A DNA stretch of 18,987 nucleotides, from the NCBI GenBank assembly GCA_039545355.1, contig BCJJ01000105.1:1-18987 (forward strand). Reading direction: 5' to 3'. Under the pieces are notes generated by a model. It was given only the letters and a program-made list of their open reading frames with translations, did not search any database and was not told the DNA's origin. The position numbers and the translations under genes were made by a program. Shown here piece by piece: positions 8,704-16,883 of the stretch. The DNA is from Trichosporon coremiiforme (lineage: Eukaryota; Basidiomycota; Tremellomycetes; Trichosporonales; Trichosporonaceae). The number at the start of each line of letters is the position of its first letter. The stretch's first letter is position 1.

Positions 8704-9813
8704 ATGTCCGTTCCCACCATTTCCCTGCACGACTTTGCGGCGCGCCGCGCCGAAATCACCGAGGAGCTAATGCGTGCCTCGACCGAGGTCGGCTTCTTCA
8801 CTCTCAGCAACCACGGTATCCCTCAAGAGGATGTCGATGCCATGTTCGCGCTGTCGGAGCGCTTCTTCGCCCTCTCCGACGAGGTCAAGGCCAAGACACC
8901 GCTGAACGGCAAGAACGCCGGTTGGGAGAAGAACACCCAGGTGCGGCCGAGCACCGGCACTGCGGACCAGAAGGAGAGCCTCCAGCTCCAGTTTGCGCGC
9001 ATGGAGGGTCTCTGGCCGGCCGACGAGGACATTGATGGGTTCAAGGCGAGGTCCGAGGCGTTCATGGACCAGATCCGCGAGTGAGTCATCAGCGCTGAAG
9101 AGTGTTAATGAAAGCCTGTCGACCCGCGTCATGGAGTGCTTCGCTGAGGGACTCGGCCTGCCCCTTGACACCTTCACGGTCGGCACTGTCTCGCCTCCCG
9201 GCTGCGACGACTCGCAGGACGTCCTCCGTCTCCTGCACTACCACTCCACCGTCGGCAAGACGTTTGGCCCGAACTTTTGGCGTGCGGGCGCCCACGCCGA
9301 CTTTGATGTCCTGACCATGTGTAAGTCGAACTTCTTTCACGACTGACCCCAGTGTTCCAGCGTGAAGGCGAGGGCGGTCTCGAGGTGTGCCCCGGACGCA
9401 AGGTCGTGGGCGACTTTGGGATGGGTGCCGAGTGGCTGCCGGTCGAGGCCCGCGCGGACCGCATCGTCTGCAACATTGGCGACCAGCTGATGCGCTGGTC
9501 CGACGACCGGCTCAAGTCGACGTACCACCGTGTACGGTTGACGGAGAACTCGGGGCCGCGCTACTCGATGGCCTTTTTCAACCAGGCGCGCACGGACATT
9601 GTCATTCAGGGGCCGAACAAAAAGTACCCGCCTATCGTGAGTGATGCCGGAGAGCGAGGCTGATGAAAGACTGGCGGAGAGTTCATCCGCGAGGCGATGG
9701 AGCGTAACAGGATGCAGTCGGCGGAGATTGCGGCCATGGCGCGTCTCCAGAGCGCGGAGAAGGTTGCGACAGAGGTTCACTTTGTGCCTCAGCACATGGT
9801 CAAGGCTCAGTAG
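8704..9813 (+). CDS. 2-oxoglutarate/Fe(II)-dependent oxygenase, isopenicillin N synthase-like
   Basis: Cytosolic non-haem iron oxygenase that couples 2-oxoglutarate decarboxylation to oxidation of a small substrate (family knowledge; substrate unknown). Four exons are clear: 8704-9080, 9115-9320, 9353-9636, 9670-9813, with introns of 34, 32 and 33 nt and a 336-residue product. The N-terminal DIOX_N part contains EVGFFTLSNHGIP. The catalytic core has the iron ligands His186 and Asp188 in GAHADFDVLTM and His253 in STYHRVRL, and the 2-oxoglutarate-binding Arg264 in GPRYSMAFF (RxS), so the enzyme looks active. The family includes thymine 7-hydroxylase of yeasts, a nucleobase oxidase; being divergent to a nucleobase transporter makes a nucleobase substrate a reasonable guess but not a demonstrated one. 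Confidence 0.9.
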
Positions 9814-10318
9814 GTTGTATGTTAAGGGACGGTTGTAGTTTTGGGATCTGGGTAATGGCAATGGGTAGTAACGAATGCACGCTGCGCGTGAGGATGCGCG
9901 CGACGAGAAATATGACTTGCCCGACGCGTCGAGCAGCGGAGATGGGAGGGTTAGTTGTTACGTAAGACTGGAGAGAGCCCTTGGTAGTGGAGCCCCAAAT
10001 CGAGCGAGCATGGGCGTCTGGAAACAATGCAGAGCTTCTTTGGAAAGCATCATGTCGAGACGACCCAATCGCTCGACATTGCAGACAAGAAGATGATTTC
10101 CCAGGGTAGGGGAAGAGAGGTAGGCACTGCGTGAGCAAACGCCCTAGTTGCAACAGAGGTGTCAAAGTCTGGGCAAGTACATGTTACGTGATATAATCTA
10201 CAAACTCGTTCGAAGACAACGAAAACACGGCTGCGGTGCTCTCCCCTAGCCCCATCTCACCCGATCAAGTCCCCGCATGGCCCATGTAACTGGTGGGCTC
10301 GACCCCCTGTCCGACTCC
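9814..10318. other. Intergenic region between convergent genes
   Basis: 505 bp of 3' flanks of the oxygenase (plus) and the JmjC-like gene (minus). Only short frames without recognisable motifs are present. Confidence 0.5.
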
Positions 10319-11862
10319 TCAGTGCTGCCTTCTCCTCTTGCGCCTGAGTTTGGCGTTCAAGCTATCCACCTTGTCCTCCAGGCCGCCACCTTTGGCGGAG
10401 CACAGCTGCTTCAGGGCGGCCAGGTCTTCATTCGCCATTCCCTCCGCCTCCGGCTTTTCTTTCAGGACGTTATCGATCGCACGGCGCAAGAACGTATGCA
10501 GCTGTGGATGGTCCTCGTCGCCGTTGATGCTATCGTACTTGATGGCATGCTGGGATCGAGCCCAGAACGAGTGCGTGTAGAAGTTGGAGGCGATGAAGAT
10601 CGAATGCTCGAAAGAGTACATGGCATGGAAAGTCGACGGCGGGAAGAGCCTGGCGTCAGTTGGTGTCGACCAGAGGACTTACGGCGTCTCGCCAGGCCGC
10701 TGGTCAATCCACACAATGGGCTGCCCGAGGATTGACGGCACATTGTTGAAGTCGCCGTTTGGCGTTGAGAGAACAACACTCGCGCTGCTGGTATCGCAGA
10801 CAAAGAAGAACCACCTCATATGACTGCGGAGAAGCGTAACCAACTCGGCGCATCCATAGCTCGCGTGCCAGTTGGTGGATGCGGTAGCCTGGGTTAAGCC
10901 GACCTTCCGCCACGCGTCCTTTTCCACACCTTTCTCAATGGCGAACCTCTTGACGATGTCGCCAGGAACAAAGCTTCTGGCAGTGGGACCAAGTAGAGAT
11001 ATCGGGGCATTGTCGCTGTACCTGCACCTCCCGCGAACGCAGTCATGGTCTGTCGAAGTGGAACGCGCTTCCTACCTTGAGGCGAGTGAGATGTGCTTTG
11101 GCCCTCAAAGTTTCCGCCTCGGGCCTCGAAGGGTTCAGAGACATTCTTGACGAGACTTGCGACCTGCTTGTAGGACTCGAATGGGCCGCGCGGACTCTTC
11201 AAACCAGGTACGGGATCTTCGATGTCATTAGTCGCTCGGTTGACGATCACGACCTTTCCCTGTCGAAGAACGATGTCCTCGTACTCGTCCAAGCCCACGC
11301 GCGGGAGCCGGACTAGCGCGGGTAACATGGCCGCCTGGAGGCGGCAGCCGTAGTCCGCAGGCGCTTTGGAGGCTGCGCGGACCCAGGCATCGGCTGCGGA
11401 CAGGGGCAGCTTGGAGCAGCCTTGCCCTCAGAAGCAATTATGACTCTGCGCCTGGGAAAGGTCGCTGAGCGTCGCCTCAAATGTCTTTGCAATGGTTTTG
11501 CCTTTACCTGCAAAGTACAAAACCACACGGTCCCATGAGAACTCCGGTCCATGCCGAACCGCGGCCAGCCGTTCTTCAATAGGGATGTCCATGGATCTCT
11601 CGAGCTTGTGATCGGGATCGTGGTCGTGTGCTTTGGGCTCGTTGTACAGTTCCCAAGAGTCGTCTCGACACTTGAAGTGTACATCGTGAGGACACGGCTG
11701 GCCGGTTTCCGTTCTCCCTTGGCAAGGCATCTTGAAGCTGTCGTTACCGCGCATGCCCAATCTGAAGCGGAAACCAGCAGAGTAAGCAATGCGGTGGAGC
11801 ACCTTCTTGATATCCTCCCTCGTCGAGCCGAGGCCGGTGTAGTCAGAATCGGGGATGGGCAT
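10319..11862 (-). CDS. FAR1-like zinc-finger module plus JmjC-like cupin, exon structure partly unresolved
   Basis: From the ATG at 11862 the first part reads DSDYTGLGSTRED, then a zinc-binding-like pattern with Cys47, Cys57, VH at 61-62, Trp70 and His79-x-His81 (C..C..W..HDH), like FAR1/WRKY-GCM1 fingers. This frame stops at 11428-11430 and resumes in the same frame to about 11076, with GLDEYEDIVLRQGKVVIVNRA resembling the entry to a JmjC domain. The core (frame open 11071-10683) runs ARSFVPGDIVKRFAIEKG, NWHASYGCAELVTLL, HMRWFFFV. A clear 33-nt intron (10682-10650) joins it to LFPPSTFHAMYSFEHS, IFIASNFYT and a basic C-terminus (KLRRKRRRQH) ending at 10319. The position of the usual HxD iron ligands is H-A-S (10859-10867); the distal His is at 10625-10627. 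One or two introns between 11440 and 11070 must exist, or the gene is damaged: an 87-nt GTAAAG...CTGAGGGCAAG intron could bypass the TGA, but I found no good intron for the later frame change. It could also be two genes. Confidence 0.5.
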
Positions 11863-11889
11863 GAGGCTCAGGTATAGCAAGTGGTGAAG

Positions 11890-11941
11890 CACGATGGCAA
11901 GAGACCAGCACTTGCAGTCGCTTCATGATCTTGCCATCGTG
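11890..11941. repeat. Perfect 13-bp inverted repeat
   Basis: CACGATGGCAAGA (11890-11902) and TCTTGCCATCGTG (11929-11941) are exact reverse complements separated by 26 bp. They lie 28 bp upstream of the ATG chosen for the zinc-finger/JmjC-like gene, so could form a hairpin in its 5' leader or be a dimeric protein-binding site. Confidence 0.9.
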
Positions 11942-12484
11942 TCAGAATTCTGTGATCTGACACGTGCATGGGCATGCACTGTTCGTCGGTGCCCACCTCT
12001 GTTGTGTGCCCAGCCGTTGGCGTTCAACTGGAGCTCTGGAGGGAGCTTCGGCGAAGGTTTCAACACGAGATCAGCGGACTACGCCCCTCTCATGGACAGC
12101 CTCGGTCCGTTGAGTGGTCACTCGGGCGCCTGCGACGCTGCATGCTCGGAGGTACCGGCAGAATAACGGAACCCAGCAGTCGTGAAGATGACCGAAGCAG
12201 AACAATAACACTATGGAGAGAGTGAACAATGGAGAGCTAGCATAGTGGAGGGCGGAGTTGTACGGATGTCCGTATTGTGTCGGAGATATCGGTGGATCAT
12301 TCCCTGAAACAGAATGACCCAAGCGAATCGGTTCCAAGAGTCCAGAACTCATCCTGTGTACCGAGCAGAACGGCATGTGCGCAGGTGATCAGTGATCAGC
12401 CCCATGAGAGGGCATTCACGAGGCTGTGCAACAGAAGGAGTGCCATCAACACGACCTACATAGTCAAAGCTGCACATTCTAGCG
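11942..12484. other. Intergenic region, no gene supported
   Basis: Between the inverted repeat and the fragment at 12485. Frames are short and unlike neighbouring proteins. A short direct repeat GTGATCA/GTGATCA occurs near 12385-12400. Given the decayed copies on either side this may be residue of a former paralogue, but I cannot show that. Confidence 0.4.
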
Positions 12485-12703
12485 TCACGACTCAAGCGGC
12501 TTTCTTCTCAGGACGCCCCTTCCACTCGGGGTGGGGAGAAATTCAATGCCGAACCGCTCGAGCGCTCCGCTGATCTCCAAGCGCGTCATGGCGTTACGCA
12601 CGCCCTCATCCGACTCGCGATCTGTGTAGTCCACCGTGCCGACCTCAAGAAAGGCTTGGCAACGCGCTTCCCCCTGGTCGTGCGTGAGCACGGCCATAGA
12701 CAT
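12485..12703 (-). pseudogene. Truncated N-terminal module of the zinc-finger paralogue family
   Basis: The 72-residue frame starts at the ATG at 12703, immediately after the TAG of the upstream gene (12704-12706). It reads MAVLTHDQGEARCQAFLEVG, then DYTDRESDEGVRNAMTRLE, then stops at 12485. The first block matches MAVIIHDQGQARCHTFLQVG at 14567-14508, and the second aligns by eye with DSDYTGLGSTRED..LHRIA of the gene at 11862. No C..C..W..HxH part follows, so it is called a fragment. An alternative is that it is the C-terminal end of the gene at 12704-14470, reached by skipping the TAG with a 34-nt intron (GTAGAT...GACCAG); that donor is weak. Confidence 0.4.
12639..12697. repeat. 59-bp repeat, copy 1
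   Basis: This stretch matches 14509-14567 at 51 of 59 positions without gaps (about 86%), in the same orientation. Both copies end in the ATG of the MAV..HDQG block (minus strand). Matching extends weakly beyond on the protein level only. Confidence 0.9.
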
Positions 12704-14470
12704 CTACAGGCCGTGGGCTGTTGCGTCATAGAAATCGAAGCTCTCCAGAGGCTTTACGGCCAGGAGGAGGCCATGCGCCTGAAGCCGCTTCAAGAGCTGG
12801 TTCGCGCGGGGTACTGCAATGTCAGATGTTGCCTTGGGGTGAGACTTACGGAAGCTGGTGAAGGCACTGCGTAAGCTCGCGATACGGTGCGAACCGATCG
12901 TGAAGTTGACACGGCGAAGCTCCACACGGGCGGTGACCTTGCGTGGATCGAAGTCGAGCAGAGACATGGGGAACGGGGTAGTCCACCCGAGATCGATACT
13001 GCTCCCGTGCTCGGCGTGTGCCAGGAGCGTTGGAACCAGGGCGCCGCGTGCCTTCATGCTCATGTCGAGCCTGAACCCCATAAGGAGATCTCGACCGTCG
13101 TGAACGGCGAGCCGCCAGGCCCAAAAGAAGTCAACAGTCAGAACCGAGATGTTTCTGTGGTAGGGTCGGCTCTTTCCGCAAACGCGGAGACATATGAGCG
13201 CACACGCGGCGAGCAAAAAGAGCTGATCCGTGGTTGTTGACGAGCTCCAGAACAACACGGTGGGGAGACCTTCACTGTTCCAGGGCAACCGGAACGTCGG
13301 ACGCTTTTCACAGACTGCAGACTTGCTCATCAGTATGAACCAATGTCTTTGAACTTACTCAAGCTGATTGAGAGCATGTAGGAGGTCCAGTCTACGGCTT
13401 GCTGTCGCGACAGCGGCAATCTCGGCCGTCCTTTCGGACTCCCGGTTCAGTCTCTTGAGAGCTGGCCCGATGTCGGGGTAGGATGACTCGAGTGGGAGCG
13501 TCATGTTGGCCATGACGTCCGTGCTGTTGTCACCGAAGCAAGATTTGACGCGGGACATGCGGTCAATAATGGCCAGCTTCGACTCGTCACTGAACGGGGG
13601 CAAGGTAGTGCATTTGGATGCACATCGCTTGGCCTCCTCTAAACTAGCCATGTCCAGGTCCTCCCATGACCGCACAACGGAGGCAACGATGTCGAGGTCG
13701 GCGACGGAGCAGGCTCGGGTCTGCTTGAGACAAACACCAAATGTGGTGTAATACATGCTCTCGCCAAAGCCACCGCCCTTTCCTGCGTTATAGTACCATG
13801 GGACTAGTTGAAGCTGGTCCTTGGCATGGTAAGGCGCGGGGCTCGGCTGCCCCGTCGAAGCGTCGACATAGTACTGGTCTACCAGATCAGGCGACTCCCG
13901 CACCGTCGTCAGGCGGTCTTCGAAGTTCAGCAGCCGGATGATGTCCGGGCGGGCTGCGCCAGGTGCTTGCGCCGACGAAAAGTCAGAGGCCATGAGCGGG
14001 TGCTGGGGTCTGTCGCTTCCGATAGCATCGAGAAGCTCCGCCTTGAGCCGGCCGACTGAGACACCGACGCGCAGCTTCGGCTCCGCGGGAAGAGGAGAGG
14101 GGAGCTGTCGAAGCTGACATCAGCGTCATTTCCTACTGAGACTCACGTAGTCTGCGCTCAGCTGTGTCCTCTGCCCGGAGACCGCCATAGCGGGAAGGGG
14201 GAGAACTGCTGGCACAGGGCCGCTGGAGAACTTCCGGGCATTCTCGCCGTCCCGTTTGTTTACGTCGACGATCGTCGCCTCCCAACGGTCTTTGGCGAGC
14301 TCCTTCGTCGCAGCTACGTGTACTTCACACTCTCTACAACGAGAGTTTGGAAATGCCACGCTGCACCTGATGAAGCGGTTCCCGCTGTGGTGCTGCGAGA
14401 TACAGACATGGACGTGTGGTCTAGTTGTTGGGCACTTGAGGGTGCTGATAAGGCGCGCGAGCCTGATCAT
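12704..14470 (-). CDS. Uncharacterised 554-residue protein with a degenerate zinc-finger-like N-terminus
   Basis: Four exons join cleanly: 14470-14147, 14113-13359, 13325-12850, 12813-12704, with introns of 33, 33 and 36 nt, all with CTGAY branch sites close to the AG; the total is a multiple of three. The N-terminus shows F33-IRC36, C45, C48, VH at 50-51 and Trp63, the same spacing as the finger of the 11862 gene, but the final H-x-H is replaced (VNKRDGE). The rest (RVGVSVGRLKAELLDAIGSD, LVPWYYNAGKGGGFGESMYY, TVDFFWAWRLAVHDGRDLLM) belongs to no family I recognise. Its C-terminal half aligns by eye with the decayed gene at 14568-16140. An ATG at 14567 begins the MAVIIHDQGQARC block, but reaching the 14470 frame would need a frameshift or an odd intron, so 14470 is used. 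Function unknown; DNA binding is a weak inference. Confidence 0.5.
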
Positions 14471-14508
14471 AACTGACAGAGCGTCAGATGCGGAGTACTT
14501 TCACCTTG

Positions 14509-14567
14509 CCGACCTGAAGGAAGGTGTGGCAACGCGCTTGCCCCTGGTCGTGAATGATCACGGCCAT
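14509..14567. repeat. 59-bp repeat, copy 2
   Basis: Partner of 12639-12697, 1,870 bp away and in direct orientation. On the minus strand it encodes MAVIIHDQGQARCHTFLQVG. Immediately downstream (minus) the frame breaks: KVKVLRI-stop in one frame, YSASDALSVMIRLA in the next, the latter aligning with the YT..SD..MTRL of copy 1. Confidence 0.9.
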
Positions 14568-16140
14568 GGGTATTAACGCCAATCCCTCCTGGCAAAGCAT
14601 CACCGCTTGTAAGAGCATGACGAGGTTCTTGTGCAGCAGGGTTCCGAAAAGCGCAGCGACCGGCTTGCACGCCAAATTTTGATCGCGATCTCGTGTCGGG
14701 GGCACCAGCACCGGGTCGAGGTCCTGGGAGCCGAGTACGGAGCTCTTGAGGCTTCTGGCTTCTGCCAGGGACTCGCTGCCGCTGACAATGACTTCGAGAG
14801 TCACTGGACGTTCAGACCAGGTGAAGCTCTCGGACTTGCTGATGGTCTGGAATGGATCCATCAGCATGTCGAACGCGCGCTCTTGACGACACGCTGGATC
14901 GTCATCTTGTCGACCTTGCCTGAGGAAGTGCTGGACGGAATCGGGGCTGAGTGGTCAACCTTCCGGCCCTGGCTGTCCAGGTCGCTAGTCCGCTGCGCGG
15001 CCGCGATGAAGTCGAGCACGGCCTGACCAATGCCATAGCGCTGAAGGAGGCTCGCGCTGGTCAGGTAGGCGGCGACATCCTCGGTCTTGAGTCGTTCCTC
15101 GCCCTGTACGGGCTGCGCCGCCTCAATGGCCAAGGATGAGACGGAGAAGTCAAGGATAGAAGTAGTGCATCCGCTGTCCCGTGCTGCTGTACCGCGGCGT
15201 ACAGTGCAGACCGGTGGCCGTCCCAGTGATCAGATCACCAAGGAGCAGGTCTGCGTCCTTGTGGAGCCAATCAGCCCACGCATCCCCGAGGACAACAAGC
15301 AGCACCATCGGCCCTCGCCTGCCGACCACGTCCGTGATCACCTTGTTGAAGCTGCTCGGCTCGACGAGCTCGGCGGAGACCTCATAAATGACGCAAACGC
15401 CGCCGATGTCCCCGTGGGTGGTTGGCGATGTCGGCAAGCTCACCATGGCACTCAGTACGGTGAAGGCCGGACCGAGCCTGCACTGATTGGAGTCCCGAAA
15501 AAAGAACGCGTTCAAGAGCTTCACCTGCTTGAGTGTCCGCTGCTGGCTCTCGGTCAGGGCGGGGACGGACATGAGAGACGCGCTGCCCGATTGCAGACGG
15601 GCTAGACGCAGTTCCTGCGGCATCTTGAACAGGTTCTTGACTGGGGTGACGGGGGGGGGGTCGGGCCAGCAGTAGGGAAGTAGTGGTGTCTCGGCTGATT
15701 CTAGTCGAACGGGCGCACGCCACCAAGAACCTTGTGGGTTCTTGCAGGGGCACGTGCGCGGGGAACGTGTCGGAAGGGAAGCGGAATGCTGGCGTTGTGC
15801 ATGTCGATGCATCCCAGCAGTCAGGAAGGTAGTGGAACAGGAGTCGTAGTGGCCCGGGAGAGGCGCCGTGAAGCGAAGCTGACGGAGTAGATGGACCTAC
15901 CCCGCACCTCTGGGAGGGGTCGCAGTACCGGGCTTTGACGAGACAGTGTCGCTGCTGTGATCAACAGCCCGTTCGTTGGCACCCGCTCGGGAACTGCTTC
16001 CCGTGAGTCAAGGCGTTACGGACGAATGCTAACCTTGTATCCTCTCTCGTCGAATGAGCTCGGTGGAAACTGGAGTCGGAATAAGCACGTCGAACGATAA
16101 GTGTTGATGTAGTTGTGAAGGTGGCAATGGGCACATGCAT
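14568..16140 (-). pseudogene. Decayed paralogue of the 12704-14470 gene
   Basis: Blocks in three frames align with neighbours. 16140-15961 gives an N-terminal module (AYSDSSFHRAHSTREDTRLA, then FPSGCQRTGC and a stop) like the start of the 11862 gene, truncated within the finger. 15623-15150 contains LLNAFFFRDSNQCRLGPAF and GDAWADWLHKDADLLLGDL, matching LLHALNQLDKSAVCEKRPTF and DFFWAWRLAVHDGRDLLMGF of the 12704-14470 gene. The frame then changes (SILDFSVSSLAIEAAQPV, 15160-14861) and changes again near 14880 by one base (KSAR to FDMLMDPFQ). No set of GT..AG introns that I could find joins all pieces, and a 10-G tract interrupts the region at 15651-15660. Most likely a pseudogene; a badly assembled real gene is the alternative. 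Confidence 0.45.
15651..15660. repeat. G10 homopolymer tract
   Basis: Ten consecutive G on the plus strand within the decayed gene. Such tracts are prone to length errors in replication and in sequencing, so the local frame cannot be trusted. Confidence 0.95.
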
Positions 16141-16883
16141 TGCTTCAAGTCGGACGACGTCGTGTCTGCATTGACGTGAGTCTGTGCCATCGAACCATGT
16201 GCGCACAGGCGACCATCTTCTTCTTGCCCAGAATGCAGGCGCTCAGTTGGGAGGAGGCCGTGGTCGGGTTTCAGATCAAGATCACCGACCAACGCCTTTT
16301 CCGGCAGCCCTGTCTTCTGAGAAGGACAGCCCCCCATCTTCTGAGCTTCTGAATGGTCACTCGGGTACGGCGCTGCACGCTCCGGGTCAACCACAGGACT
16401 GACGCAGGCCGATCACTACCTGAACTCCAGTTGTGTGCCGTAGACGGCTTGGCCACAGTGTTGAACAGCCGCCAGGAAGAGGCAAGCTCAGAACCGGTCC
16501 CATATCAAGTCAGGCATGAACTTTGTTCTGTGGAATGAGCACCTCTTTGTTCTCTCAGCGCATGGACACTTCGGGATATAAGCTCTTTATGACACAGAAG
16601 GAGCATGCATCTCGAGCAGGCACCATGGCCCCCCTTGCGAAGCTTTCTCCTGGTGGCTCAGATGGAGACGGCGTTGGTCACGTGACGGCAGATCTCCCGA
16701 CTGGCAGTCGCTGACGGAGAGAGACCTGCACTCCGCCACCCACCACCAACTGAAAACGGCTGAGTTCAAACCAAGTTAGTGACAAGAAGGTCGAAGATGC
16801 AGCAGAAGTTGGCCAGTCACTATTTACATAAAATCTGGCTACGGGGCTCAAGCAGAAACAAACACACGTCGTTAGACGCGTAT
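16141..16883. other. Intergenic region with TEF1 3' flank
   Basis: 743 bp between the decayed gene and the TEF1 stop codon. It contains a GTCACGTGAC palindrome at 16677-16686 and a TATA-like GGATATAAG near 16573-16581 on the plus strand. The latter is followed by a 29-codon frame (ATG about 16625) with no recognisable motif, which is not called. Part next to 16883 should be the TEF1 3' untranslated region. Confidence 0.45.

Noticed and set aside
12670..12703. 34-nt intron GTAGAT...GACCAG joining the 12704-14470 gene to the 12485-12703 frame
   Set aside because: The length fits the local class, but the donor is poor and the branch site is not of the CTRAY form seen in all others; the matching ATG at 14567 supports a separate start.
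14861..15139. Plus-strand frames antisense to the 14568-16140 unit
   Set aside because: The minus-strand frames align with a neighbouring paralogue, the plus-strand ones with nothing.
16625..16714. 29-codon plus-strand frame after a TATA-like sequence
   Set aside because: Too short, no ribosomal or family support, and it lies in the probable TEF1 3' flank.
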